From an uncultured Gammaproteobacteria bacterium (GTDB lineage: Bacteria > Pseudomonadota > Gammaproteobacteria > Steroidobacterales > XN24), in contig CALDWW010000014.1 of the NCBI GenBank assembly GCA_937924335.1, forward strand, positions 1 through 64,000: DNA of 64,000 nucleotides, given 5' to 3'. The notes beneath the pieces were generated by a model. The model worked only from the letters and a program-made list of their open reading frames with translations, was not told the origin of the DNA and did not search any database. This document shows, piece by piece, positions 1-8,946 of the stretch. The translations under genes and the position numbers were made by a program. How positions within the stretch are numbered: the stretch's first letter is position 1; the number at the start of each line of letters is the position of its first letter.

Positions 1-1
1 T

Positions 2-226
2 GCCAATACCTTGCAGGTTGAATTTGCAGGAGGAATTCCAGGTTGGCTAGCGGTAGATGTTGGTTTGATCAACAACCCGGGGCCAAACTGGATCCAGTCA
101 GAGCAACAGCAGGGAGAACACGTGATTTCGCTTCGCAGGAACGCCAACCCGAGCGGCAAGCCGAACAATAAGTTTACGATTCACTTCGATGGGCAATCGC
201 TGGATCCAAGGATTATTCCCAGATAG
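2..226 (+). CDS. C-terminal end of an unrecognised protein (partial)
   Basis: An open frame runs in from the left edge and stops with TAG at 224-226, giving about 74 residues of a C-terminus. No signal peptide, membrane segment or family motif is visible. The piece is hydrophilic and ends in IIPR. A TTG at position 11 could serve as a start, but nothing resembling a proper ribosome binding site precedes it, so a gene truncated by the window edge is more likely. I do not recognise it, and it may even be non-coding. Confidence 0.35.
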   Translation, partial: ANTLQVEFAGGIPGWLAVDVGLINNPGPNWIQSEQQQGEHVISLRRNANPSGKPNNKFTIHFDGQSLDPRIIPR

Positions 227-240
227 AGCAACCGCAAACC

Positions 241-600
241 TCAGCACCGATAAACATCCTTCAACGCCGCGTCGATGACAAACGGCGCGCCCATCTGGCG
301 GAATACGGACTTGCCGGCGAGATACTTTGCTACCACGTCGGCGAGTTCGATTTCCGTGACGTCGTCAGGAACGCAGAAGCGTTTCTTGCGGGCCGTTGCT
401 TCGGCGGCGTGGATGCCGTCCACGTAGCCGGCCACATAGGCTGCAGCCGCTTCCTTGCCGGGCTCGCCGCTCTCGTAAAGTCCGATCCACTGCGCGCCCG
501 TCATGAACGGTTGCGGCGAGGCGGCGAGTGAAGCCGTTGCCCCGAGCGTGATCGATACGAGGAGCACCGTTAGGGCTCGTGTCAGTGTCGTCGAGTTCAT
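241..600 (-). CDS. Rap1a/Tai-like small secreted protein
   Basis: The 119-residue product starts MNSTTLTRALTVLLVS and has a clear Sec signal peptide ending near TASLAA. The mature part, about 90 residues, has the pattern of the Rap1a/Tai family: an N-terminal helix with a WIGLYESG-like motif, a GYVDGIHAA helix, and two cysteines (FCVP and the terminal YRC) that could form a disulfide. An in-frame ATG 15 codons upstream exists, but the chosen ATG puts the signal peptide at the N-terminus and follows a GGGGA sequence. In Serratia such proteins are immunity proteins against type VI secretion amidases. No type VI genes lie nearby, so the role here is open. Confidence 0.6.
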   Translation of the reverse strand: MNSTTLTRALTVLLVSITLGATASLAASPQPFMTGAQWIGLYESGEPGKEAAAAYVAGYVDGIHAAEATARKKRFCVPDDVTEIELADVVAKYLAGKSVFRQMGAPFVIDAALKDVYRC

Positions 601-680
601 AAGCGTTCCCCGAGAAGAGGCCAGTCTTTCACTCTTATCAGACATGCAGTTTGAGATGGAGTGCCCTGTCTATTGGCCTG

Positions 681-2459
681 TTACAACGACCCGTGCTCCA
701 GCGGCCGGTCGCGATGGATCAGGATCCACTCGGCGTGTTCGTCCAGCGACGCGTGGCCGAGGGCACGAAGGATCTGTCTCCTGCGCGTATCGTCGTCGGC
801 CTCATCCAGCTTGCGGCGGGCGTTGCGGAAGATGCGTGACATGAACACGTATTGCTTGATCAGTTCCTTCTCCGCGCGCTTCTGGGCATAGGCTTCGCGG
901 ACCGCCGCGATCAGCGGCAGGATGCCCATCAGGACGATCAGGGTGCCGGAGACCGTGTCGCCCATCCGGTCGCTGCCGATCGCCAGAGCGATCGTGACCG
1001 CCATGCCGCTCCAGAGACACGCCATGCCGATGTTGGCGGTGATCTTCGTGTAGCGGATGCGTTCGTCGATCTTGCGCGTGTAGTAGCCGAGCTGCCCTTC
1101 AGGGCCGTCCGGTTCGCCACCGACCCATTCGCTGACCGCGAACGACAAGCCGGTGGCCGGCGGTCCGGTCATGCGGTCCACGCCGCCGTGTCCCGCGACC
1201 CGCATGACGTTGCGTATCCAGCCGAGTTCGACGTCCTGTTTCTGCAGGAAATTGTCGTGGGCGTACTTGCTGTGCCGTTCTCCCATGACGCCGGCCGCAG
1301 CCCAGTAGAACTGCACCCGAAGCCCCTCGGCCAGCGCCCGGTAGTCGAGATACTTGCGGTGCCAGGCGCCACGATTGGCCAGTATGGAGATGACGTAGCC
1401 GAGCGCGAACAGGCCCAGGAAGGCGTAGACCATGAATTCCGCATTGGGCACGTCGGTATAGGCGATGAACGCCAGCCCCATCAGGACGGCGAAGCTGTAG
1501 ATCATCCGCAGTGCCAGGGTGACGCGGGTCTGGTAGTGGATGGCCAGGAAGTCGGCGATGCGGAACATCCGGTCGATGTCCGATGTCGCCTGCACCAGGT
1601 CGGGCGGAGCGTCGTCAGGCAACAGTGGCCATGAGCCTTCATCGATGTCGTCGGCGTGACGCACCGCATCCTCGTTGAACTGTGCGGTCCGATGAAAGAT
1701 CTCCACATACTGCGGCGGCAGTTCAGCGGTGCGCGGCGTATCGGCGTCGGTGGTGAACCAGTCGGCCTGCAGGGGTTGCAGCGGCTCGGCCGGGGCGCCG
1801 TCGGGGCGCTCGCGAGAGCAGGCGATGTGATACACCAGGTCGCTCTCGTCGTCGGCGAGGATCTGGCGCATGCTCGTGTTGTCGCCGGTGAAGCCCGGCA
1901 TGATGTCCCACTGGTGGAACTGGATGACGTTGGCCGTGCCGCCCACCAGTTCGGAAGGCTTGCCGTCCCATAGCGCGAGCAGCAGGTGACAGTGGGCGCA
2001 GATGTAGACGCCCATCTGCGCGTACTGCAGATTACGGGCGTGGCCTGGCTCGAGGATAGTCTCGATGCTCTCGCCATCAACTACGCCGAGTTCATAGACC
2101 TCGGCGCCTTCACAGAGGGACCGGAATTCGTTTCGCGATGCTTCTGTCTCGAAGTCCTCCAGGTACAGAGCCCGTGGCATCGGCAGGGGTACCATCAGGG
2201 GGATGCCCATGTCCTTGGCGATCCGGGCCACCAGCCGGTCGGCGCCTTCGGATAGCGGCGTCATCACGACCAGGGGCAGGTCGGGGAAGCGTCCCTGCAT
2301 CGTCAGCAGGAAACCGCGGACCATCTTCTCAAGACCGGGGATTTCGGACTCCACCAGGTCGCGGTGACCGGTGACACCGATGACGAGCGGGACGGGTTCC
2401 GGTCGCGCGGCCGGCGAATCCGTAGCCTTGTCCTGCCATGTTGCTGAGGCGTCGTTCAT
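681..2459 (-). CDS. SLOG-domain protein with two 2TM modules (SLATT-like)
   Basis: The 592-residue protein starts with a Rossmann-like SLOG domain at about residues 24-215. Its GVTGHRDL motif near 28-35 and LSEGADRLVA motif near 69-78 are typical of SLOG proteins proposed to bind or process nucleotides. Two hydrophobic hairpins follow, at about 315-361 and 475-520, each trailed by a charged helix, as in the SLATT (SMODS and SLOG associating 2TM effector) domains. Known family context is nucleotide-signal-driven membrane effectors in conflict systems; function here is inferred from architecture only. It lies downstream of an unrelated secreted protein and a terminator, so it probably has its own promoter. 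The STAND protein two genes away could be a partner. Confidence 0.65.
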   Translation of the reverse strand: MNDASATWQDKATDSPAARPEPVPLVIGVTGHRDLVESEIPGLEKMVRGFLLTMQGRFPDLPLVVMTPLSEGADRLVARIAKDMGIPLMVPLPMPRALYLEDFETEASRNEFRSLCEGAEVYELGVVDGESIETILEPGHARNLQYAQMGVYICAHCHLLLALWDGKPSELVGGTANVIQFHQWDIMPGFTGDNTSMRQILADDESDLVYHIACSRERPDGAPAEPLQPLQADWFTTDADTPRTAELPPQYVEIFHRTAQFNEDAVRHADDIDEGSWPLLPDDAPPDLVQATSDIDRMFRIADFLAIHYQTRVTLALRMIYSFAVLMGLAFIAYTDVPNAEFMVYAFLGLFALGYVISILANRGAWHRKYLDYRALAEGLRVQFYWAAAGVMGERHSKYAHDNFLQKQDVELGWIRNVMRVAGHGGVDRMTGPPATGLSFAVSEWVGGEPDGPEGQLGYYTRKIDERIRYTKITANIGMACLWSGMAVTIALAIGSDRMGDTVSGTLIVLMGILPLIAAVREAYAQKRAEKELIKQYVFMSRIFRNARRKLDEADDDTRRRQILRALGHASLDEHAEWILIHRDRPLEHGSL

Positions 2460-2504
2460 CTGACCAGGCGGTTGCTCTCCGAGGGAAGCATTCTAGGCCA
2501 GAAT

Positions 2505-2535
2505 GAAAAACGCCGCCTCCGTGATGGAGGCGGCG
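2505..2535 (-). terminator. Rho-independent terminator after the 2564-4666 gene
   Basis: A perfect 10-bp inverted repeat (CGCCGCCTCC at 2511-2520 and GGAGGCGGCG at 2526-2535) has a 5-base loop. Read on the minus strand it is followed by TTTTT (2510-2506). It sits about 30 bases beyond the stop codon of the minus-strand gene that ends at 2564. Confidence 0.9.
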
Positions 2536-2563
2536 TCAAAAGGTCGATCGCGGTGTGGCTGTA

Positions 2564-4666
2564 TTACGGAGCCTGGCAGGGAATCCCCGAGAGGCCCACG
2601 TCCGGCGCACAGTAGTCGCCACCGGTCGCCGTCTCGAAACTGAAGAAAGCCAATGACAGGAAGCGTCCCAACAGGTCGCCATAGGCGGTAGCGTCCGGAC
2701 CAGCGGGAAGGGGTGCCACGGCTTCGAAGGCAATCTTGTTGCTGTACACGTACTCGGCCCCAGCGTCCATCTGCGCCGATATCTCGACGAATTTCTTCTT
2801 CTTGATAAAGCCTCTGGCTGCATCAACGAAATCAAGCAGGTCTGCTTTCAGGCTGGTGATGGCAGAGTCCGACAACGCGTTGATCGTATCTTCGAGATAG
2901 TCGAGACGCTGGGCTGTTTCGCTCGCGATGCCCTTCGCGGCCCGGCCCTTGGGTGCGCCGTTTCTATTCGGGTCAAAGAACGCATCGGCGCAGAAAACCA
3001 GCGGCGAATTATCCCGGCCGATAGATCGGGACGGGTTGTCACAATCGACGGTGATGTCGTGCAACGCGTTGCCCTCGGGCTGGCCGAAAGATAGCACTGG
3101 CCGGTAGAAGACCCGGGTGCCGACAACATCGCACGCGGCCAGCTGCGGCAGGATCTGCTCGACCCGTTCGATCACCTGGACATAGTCGCCCGGCTCGATC
3201 GGGAACTGCTTGGTGATGTCGGCGACTACGAGGACGCTGATGCCGTCATCCGCGAGCTCCAGCCCCTGGCAGGCCGCGGGGACGACATAGCCGCCGTCCA
3301 GCCCGAGGTCCGAGAACGAAATGTCGCGAGCGCTATTCCTCGGGTCCTCAACGACCTGGATGTTGGCCAGGATCGTGTCGTTGGGCACGCAGTCAGGAGG
3401 ATCATTTGTCCCGGTGCAAAGCACGATATTCTGCGTGTAGAGCAGATCGAGCGTGTTGCGCACGTTGCAGCCGATGTTGTTTGGATCTTGGTTGTTGGTG
3501 TCACAATTCTCGGCGGCTACTGCCTTGGTATTGATGGCCACGCCCTGCGGGTTCTGGATACCACTGGTGATCTCCGACCAGGGTGGGGACACAGGCTCCA
3601 GGTCAGGGGCGCCGACGCCAATGTCCTCCAGGGGCACTTTGAGGAAGGAACCGCCGTTGCGGACGGCGACCACAATAAAAGTCTCCCGGTCGACGATGCC
3701 CGCGGCGATGCCGAGGGGGCCGTTTCCAAGATCGACGCCGAGATAGTTCGGTACCAATTCGCTGATGGTCGGGATGCCACCGACCGAGAGGAAGCGCAGC
3801 TTGCCGATCAGCCCATTGACGCCGGCCACCAAGAGATCTTCGCTCTCGCTGACCGTCGCGTTACCGACGGCTGCGGTGTTGGGTATGAATGCCAGAGCCG
3901 CAGGGTCGACCCCACCCAGTTCAGACAAGTTCGCAAGTATCTGCGCGTCGGTCGAGCTTGCCGAGCCACCGGCAAGTAACTGGTCGACCTGGTCACTGGT
4001 CAGCCGGGCGATCGTGGTGGGATTCGCCGAAATAAACACGAGGTCACCCGGACGCAATCCACCGCCGGGTACGCTGACGAATTCCGTGTCGAGAACGCCG
4101 GTAACCGGATCGCATGAGCTGCCGTCGCAGACTCGGAGCTGGCCAGTGGAGGCTGGCGCGGAGAACGGTCCGAAGCCGTCGCCATCGTCGCAGCTGGTTG
4201 CTTCGGCAGAATGCTCCGGCGGGAAGAACCAGACAGACGGCGTGCTATCGCCACCCTGGCCCGTATCCGCCACGGCCATCACGCGCTTGTCGCTCAGGGA
4301 AATGCCGTCCGGTCGGCTCGGGCAGCCGGCCCCGCTGCAGACCGTCGAACTTGTGCCGAAGCCGTTTTCGTAAAGAATGACTTCACCCGGGTTCGTGTCC
4401 GCCGCCACCACATCAAGGCGTCCTTTACACAGATCGTCGAAGAAATCGAAAGACTTCAGGCTAACTCGCGTGTTCTTGTCGTCATTCAGCACGGTTGCAA
4501 TCTGGGCATCGAAGTCCAGGCCGAGCAGTTCGTTGCTGGCAGAATTGCCGCCGACGACATTGGTGATGTCTGCGGCTCCGGCAGATCCTGCAAGCATGAG
4601 GCCGGTAAGGAAAATAGAGATGCAAATGCGATATGCCGGACGATGTCCGGAGACTTTGAACGTCAT
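2564..4666 (-). CDS. Large secreted protein of unknown function
   Basis: The 700-residue protein begins with a signal peptide (hydrophobic stretch ICISIFLTGLMLAGSAGAA, cleavage near residue 32). The mature part is rich in Asp, Gly, Asn and paired cysteines and contains repeated strand-turn segments such as LLGLDFDAQIATVL and LLVAGVNGLIGKLRFLS. A beta-propeller-like or otherwise repetitive all-beta extracytoplasmic protein is therefore plausible. No catalytic or lipobox motif was recognised. The ATG at 4666 is preceded by GGGAGG. It is flanked by its own terminator downstream and a 105-base gap upstream, suggesting a single-gene unit. I do not recognise the family. Confidence 0.75.
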   Translation of the reverse strand: MTFKVSGHRPAYRICISIFLTGLMLAGSAGAADITNVVGGNSASNELLGLDFDAQIATVLNDDKNTRVSLKSFDFFDDLCKGRLDVVAADTNPGEVILYENGFGTSSTVCSGAGCPSRPDGISLSDKRVMAVADTGQGGDSTPSVWFFPPEHSAEATSCDDGDGFGPFSAPASTGQLRVCDGSSCDPVTGVLDTEFVSVPGGGLRPGDLVFISANPTTIARLTSDQVDQLLAGGSASSTDAQILANLSELGGVDPAALAFIPNTAAVGNATVSESEDLLVAGVNGLIGKLRFLSVGGIPTISELVPNYLGVDLGNGPLGIAAGIVDRETFIVVAVRNGGSFLKVPLEDIGVGAPDLEPVSPPWSEITSGIQNPQGVAINTKAVAAENCDTNNQDPNNIGCNVRNTLDLLYTQNIVLCTGTNDPPDCVPNDTILANIQVVEDPRNSARDISFSDLGLDGGYVVPAACQGLELADDGISVLVVADITKQFPIEPGDYVQVIERVEQILPQLAACDVVGTRVFYRPVLSFGQPEGNALHDITVDCDNPSRSIGRDNSPLVFCADAFFDPNRNGAPKGRAAKGIASETAQRLDYLEDTINALSDSAITSLKADLLDFVDAARGFIKKKKFVEISAQMDAGAEYVYSNKIAFEAVAPLPAGPDATAYGDLLGRFLSLAFFSFETATGGDYCAPDVGLSGIPCQAP

Positions 4667-4771
4667 GATGGTCGCCTCCCCCCAGAAGCGGTGATTAACG
4701 ACGCTCAGTCTAGCCTGCGGAGGTCATCAGTGCCACCGGCGGAAGGCTTATGTAAAAGAATCTTAATGTGG

Positions 4772-7700
4772 CTACGGGGCCTCTGAGGAGGTCAGCATGA
4801 GCCGGTATTTCTCCATGTCCGAGGGGCGGTCCATATCGCTGTAGAGCTGTATAAGGCGTCTAAGTGTCTGTTTCTTAAAGGCGACGCGTGGCCCGGAGTC
4901 GACGTCGAGTCGCTCAAGACTGGCGAGGAGTTCAGTTTCGGCCGCGGCGTTGTCACCGGCGGCCGCCAGGCAGGCGCCGACCAGGCTGCGAGCCACTGCG
5001 ACGCGCCAATGATCCTCACCCAGCGGTTCGGCCAGCAGCCCCGGGGTGCCGGCACCGAGTTCGCAGGCGTCGTCGAAACGACCCTGATCCGCGAGGAGGT
5101 TGCCGAGAACGACCCGACTCATGAGGACGTCCGGATGGTTCTCGTCCAGCAGCCGCATGCGCATCTCCAGGGCGCCACGCAGCAGCGTCTCTGCTTCCTC
5201 GGCTTCGCCGTTCTGCTCCAGCCACTGGGCCAGCGTCATCATCCCCTTGGCGACTTCTGGATGGTCGGTATCATAGGCGGCCCGCCGGATCTCCAGCGCC
5301 TCGCGAGCCAGGAGGATCGCCTCGTCCCGGCGGTCCTGATCATTGAGTACCGAGCCGAGATTGATCGTGGTGACCGCAACCTCGGGATGACTCTCACCGA
5401 GCACGCGCCGCTGTATCTCGACCACCTCCATGTACATCTGTTCGGCGGCTTCAAGGTTGCCGTTGTCATGCAGCAGGATGGCAAGATTGTTCATGCCGAT
5501 GGCGATCTCGGGGTGCGACTCGTCCAGCATCTCGCGCTTCATATTGAGCGCTTCGCGGAACAGCTCCTGAGCGTCTTCCGAGCGGCCCTGGCTGTAGGCG
5601 ACCAGTGCGAGGTTGTTGATGTTCTCGGCCACGTCCGGATGTGGGTCCGATCCGAGCAAGTCGCGTCGCATGTCGAGTGCCTGGCTCAGGAGTTGATCGG
5701 CGGACTCGTACTCACCCTGGTCGAATAGTGCCAGACCCAGTTCCTCGAGATTCTCCGCCACTGCCTCGTTCTCTCCGCCGAGGATCTGGCGGCGCATGTC
5801 GAGTGCCTGACGCAGCAAGAGCTCTGCCTCGGGGAACTCGCCCTTGAGACTCTTTACGTAGGCCAGGCCCGTGAGGGTCTCCGCCACCAGAGGGTGGAGT
5901 TCCCCGTGGATCGCGCGGCGTTTCTCCAGCGCCTCGGTATAGGCGGCCTCCGCTTCGCCCAGTTCCGATTTCAGTGCAAGGACTTCGCCGAGGTTGTCGA
6001 GGCTGTCGGCGATCTCGCTGTCGGCTACTTCGAGGTTGCGGCGCTGATCCACGGATCGCTGCAGCAACGGTGCCGCCTCATTGAACAGTCCGAGGCTGGT
6101 ATAGACCTTGCCGATGGTGTCCATCAGCTTCGCCTGTATCTCCGGCTCGTCCGCCAGTTCCGTATCGATACGTCCGGCGCCGGCGTCGAGAATCTCCCGC
6201 GCCAGGATCTCATTGCCTCTCGCTTCGGAAGGATCCGAGACCTCGAAAAGACCCACGATAAAATCCGAGGTCCTCCTCGCGGTCGTTGCCTCTACTTCCG
6301 CCCGGGCTCGCTGCTCCTCCGCAACCTTCCTCTGCTGCGTGGCGACGACGGCGCTGCCGGTGGCGGTGACGGCCAATACGGCCAGCATGGCGACGACAGC
6401 TCGCTTGATGTTCTGGCGCTTACGCTCGGCGCCTATCGAGGCGTCGATAAACGCTTTCTCATAGGTATTCAGGGTCGCCTCGATCTCGATGAGGCTCTTG
6501 CCTTCCTCGAGGGGTTTCCCGGTTGGTAGCAGCAGGTCGGCGTTGCGGTTGTCCTTCAGCCAGCGTTCCGCGGCGGCGCTCACGCGACTGTGGACGCGCA
6601 GATTTTCGCGGTTCTGCTCGACCCACTCCTGCACGCGCGGCCAGTGCCACAGCAATGCCTCGTGGGTCACCATGACCGCGGCCACGTCCTCGTCCAGTTC
6701 GGTTACGAACAGACGCGCCTCGATGAAGGCCTCGACCAGCTGTTTCTGCTCCGGATTGTCGAAGTCTTCCAGGTGGGCACGGCGCCGCCCGATGGCCTCC
6801 TGGGCGCCGCTGCGCACATGCACCAGTTTCTCGAGCACTTTCGGCAGGGCCTGCTGCACTTCGCCGGGCGATTCCTCGAATACGTTCTCGGCCCGCTTGG
6901 CGAGCGAGCCCTCGACACCGCCCAGTTCGTGGTAAGCCTCCAGCGTCAGGGTGCCGTCATCGCGGCGGCGATCGTAGAGTTCCTGCAGCGTGAACTGCAG
7001 CAGCGGCAGCAGCTCGGGGCGGGCCGCAGCGGCGTCTCGGAGCATGTCGTCGAGTCGCTCGTTGGAGGAGGGGTCCTCCTCGAAGCGCAATCCGGCGGCG
7101 CGGGTGGGGAGCCGCACCATCTGGCCGATCTCGGTTGCGGTCGGTGGCATCAGGTCGTACTGGCCTGACCCTTCCTTCAGCTCGACCAGCTTGGGCAGCT
7201 TGGTGCAGCGTGGATAGAGATCGCTGCGGAAGGTGCTAACGACCCAGACGCGGCCCGAGCGGGCCAGTTTGTCCAGGCATTCGATGAATTTCTCGCGATC
7301 ATGGTCCGTCACCCAGTCCTGGGTGAATATCTCCTCCATCTGGTCGACCAGTAGCGCAAGCCTCGCGATCGGTTTTTTGCCACCCTGGCCTCGTTGAGCC
7401 AGATCGGTGGCGTCCTGCGCCAGCGAGGTCTTGATCAGGGCCAGCGCGGCCGTCGGAGACTGCTTGAGTACCTCGCCCATCTCTTCCGGCGTCATGTCGG
7501 GCAATCGCAGTCCGTGTTCTTTCAGCAGAGCAGTCGCCAGACCCAGGAACAGGTCGCCACGGACGTCACTCGGCCGATAGATGGCACGGCGCCACATGCC
7601 CACGCCCTCGATGACCCCCGGCTGGGTCAGCATCGGCATGACGCCGGCGCGGGCGAGGGATGACTTACCGCCACCGCTCATGCCGAGCATCAGCACGAAG

Positions 7701-8491
7701 GCACGGCCTTCCGTCGCCTGGCGGCGTAGCGCGTCGAGCACATCGCCGATGGCCTTGGTGCGGCCGAAGAAGATCGGCGCATGTTCGAAGTCGAAGGTCT
7801 GCAATCCACGGAACGGGGAACCCTGTTTCCAGACCGCGGTAGCGGCGGCTTCGGCGCCGGCGGATTCAGGCAGTGCTTTCTGTATGACCTTGCGGAGATG
7901 GCGCTCGAGGACGAGCTCGAACTCGCTGGCCGATTCGAAGGGATGGAAGGCCGCCTTGAGGGTGCCTTCCTCGGTGTCGTGGAACCAGCGATTGATGAAT
8001 TTGTCGAGCTTTTTCTTCTGATCGATGCGGTCCATCAATGCATCTTCGTCATCCAGCTGGACCGAGGCCTTGGCCATCTTGCGGTAGACCAGAAGCTGCG
8101 GCTTGCCGTTTTCGCGGAAACCGCGCACCGCATCCTCGAATTCGAATTCCGTGCCGGAGTCGTAACGCGAGCCGTCTTCCCGCGTGAAGTCTTTGGGAAG
8201 ACGGGTGCCCAGGCGTGACCACAGGATGGCGACCATGACGTCCGAGTCGGCCGGCTTGGAAATCTGGGTCTGAAAGGTATCGGTCGCAAGCAGCGGTTCG
8301 TGTTCCCAGAACACGGGTTCGAGCACGGCCCGGCCGGCAAACTCGCTCTGCAACCGGTCCATGACCCGCTGCGCCAGCGTTCGCTCTTCGTACACGTCTC
8401 CCGGAGAGGAGATGAAGAAAGTGAGTTTGCGGACTTCTGCCATTTTTCGTTGTTGCTTGAAGGAGACGAGCGCAGGCTCGGGATCTGTCAT
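4772..8491 (-). CDS. DUF4062 - STAND ATPase - TPR protein
   Basis: The 1239-residue protein opens with a DUF4062 domain (KLTFFISSPGDVYEER near residues 22-37), which is TIR-like in fold. An nSTAND1-type NTPase follows: the RGLQTFDFEHAPIFFGR lead-in, Walker A GMSGGGKSS near 270-278, and Walker B LALLVDQMEE. A hydrophobic segment (AVVAMLAVLAVTATGSAVV) comes near residue 690, then ten or so 42-residue kinesin-light-chain-type TPRs to the C-terminus. The architecture is that of STAND sensors, which oligomerise on ligand binding; many act in defence or signalling. Start: ATG at 8491 follows a GGGAGA sequence; the frame also allows 8590 or 8443. No separate effector gene is adjacent. Confidence 0.8.
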   Translation of the reverse strand: MTDPEPALVSFKQQRKMAEVRKLTFFISSPGDVYEERTLAQRVMDRLQSEFAGRAVLEPVFWEHEPLLATDTFQTQISKPADSDVMVAILWSRLGTRLPKDFTREDGSRYDSGTEFEFEDAVRGFRENGKPQLLVYRKMAKASVQLDDEDALMDRIDQKKKLDKFINRWFHDTEEGTLKAAFHPFESASEFELVLERHLRKVIQKALPESAGAEAAATAVWKQGSPFRGLQTFDFEHAPIFFGRTKAIGDVLDALRRQATEGRAFVLMLGMSGGGKSSLARAGVMPMLTQPGVIEGVGMWRRAIYRPSDVRGDLFLGLATALLKEHGLRLPDMTPEEMGEVLKQSPTAALALIKTSLAQDATDLAQRGQGGKKPIARLALLVDQMEEIFTQDWVTDHDREKFIECLDKLARSGRVWVVSTFRSDLYPRCTKLPKLVELKEGSGQYDLMPPTATEIGQMVRLPTRAAGLRFEEDPSSNERLDDMLRDAAAARPELLPLLQFTLQELYDRRRDDGTLTLEAYHELGGVEGSLAKRAENVFEESPGEVQQALPKVLEKLVHVRSGAQEAIGRRRAHLEDFDNPEQKQLVEAFIEARLFVTELDEDVAAVMVTHEALLWHWPRVQEWVEQNRENLRVHSRVSAAAERWLKDNRNADLLLPTGKPLEEGKSLIEIEATLNTYEKAFIDASIGAERKRQNIKRAVVAMLAVLAVTATGSAVVATQQRKVAEEQRARAEVEATTARRTSDFIVGLFEVSDPSEARGNEILAREILDAGAGRIDTELADEPEIQAKLMDTIGKVYTSLGLFNEAAPLLQRSVDQRRNLEVADSEIADSLDNLGEVLALKSELGEAEAAYTEALEKRRAIHGELHPLVAETLTGLAYVKSLKGEFPEAELLLRQALDMRRQILGGENEAVAENLEELGLALFDQGEYESADQLLSQALDMRRDLLGSDPHPDVAENINNLALVAYSQGRSEDAQELFREALNMKREMLDESHPEIAIGMNNLAILLHDNGNLEAAEQMYMEVVEIQRRVLGESHPEVAVTTINLGSVLNDQDRRDEAILLAREALEIRRAAYDTDHPEVAKGMMTLAQWLEQNGEAEEAETLLRGALEMRMRLLDENHPDVLMSRVVLGNLLADQGRFDDACELGAGTPGLLAEPLGEDHWRVAVARSLVGACLAAAGDNAAAETELLASLERLDVDSGPRVAFKKQTLRRLIQLYSDMDRPSDMEKYRLMLTSSEAP

Positions 8492-8692
8492 GTTTCTCCC
8501 GTCCGGTGAAGCATGGCGTAGTCGCGGCAGATGGGCAAGCGTGTGAATTGCCTGAATTTTTCGGATGCCGAACGGGTAGTACGCGCACACCGCTTACTGG
8601 TCGTCGTTATGTAAAATTCAGCAAAATCAAATAGTTGCTACGTCGCACTTCCATAAATTTGTCGTTGACAGGCTTGACGGCGATGTGCAAGC

Positions 8693-8782
8693 CTACGCTC
8701 GCTGATAAGGGCAAACCCGCTGAAAGGCGGGGACGCAAAGCCACCGGTCTACGGGATATTCCTAAGATAGCGGGGTTGCCAG
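8693..8782 (+). promoter_or_regulatory. Class I cyclic di-GMP riboswitch (GEMM-I)
   Basis: The aptamer core is unmistakable. It has GGGCAAACC at 8709-8717, a GAAA tetraloop at 8722-8725, GGGACGCAAAGCC at 8730-8742, a second stem capped before CCTAAG at 8761-8766 (the tetraloop-receptor side), and the closing ATAGCGGGGTTGCC at 8767-8780. Spacing and conserved bases match GEMM-I RNAs such as Vc2, which bind cyclic di-GMP. It ends about 165 bases before the ATG of the HzsA-related lipoprotein gene, leaving room for an expression platform. The exact ends are approximate to about 5 bases. Confidence 0.93.
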
Positions 8783-8855
8783 AATGACGACTCGACGGGC
8801 CTTTCCGGTTTTCCCGGTTCCTACCGGCCTTTCTTCCGGTTGTTAAATTCTGCGG

Positions 8856-8946
8856 ACGGTTCGACCTCCTCGACCGTGGCTTTGGCCCTATCTCTGCATC
8901 TGTCGCCGACAGATGCGTTGCTGGGTTACCAAGCGAGGGTCGAACC
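8856..8946 (+). promoter_or_regulatory. Putative riboswitch expression platform (SD-sequestering stem)
   Basis: GGTTCGACC at 8858-8866 is the exact reverse complement of GGTCGAACC at 8938-8946. The latter overlaps the GAGGG ribosome binding site (8935-8939) and abuts the ATG at 8947. The CCTCC just after the upstream arm could extend pairing to the binding site. The upstream arm can instead fold locally with TCGACCGT (8870-8877), giving two mutually exclusive structures. The direction of control is not deducible by eye. Confidence 0.55.
8896..8916 (+). repeat. Perfect 9-bp hairpin in the riboswitch leader
   Basis: GCATCTGTC (8896-8904) pairs with GACAGATGC (8908-8916) around a GCC loop. No T-run follows, so it is not a classical terminator. 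It would sit inside the loop of the longer sequestering stem and could bring its two arms together. Confidence 0.75.

Larger units (their letters stand above)
8492..8946. other. 455-base intergenic region carrying the riboswitch leader
   Basis: This gap lies between two divergent genes. Its right half holds the c-di-GMP riboswitch, a perfect hairpin and a sequestering element (listed separately). TTGACA at 8665-8670 could be a -35 box for the rightward transcript, but no convincing -10 at standard spacing was found. The left 100 bases show nothing specific beyond an A/T-rich patch near 8610-8660. Confidence 0.6.

Noticed and set aside
8857..8870. GGTTCGACC resembling the T-arm of a tRNA
   Set aside because: No acceptor, D or anticodon arm surrounds it; it is better explained as the anti-ribosome-binding-site strand of the riboswitch leader.
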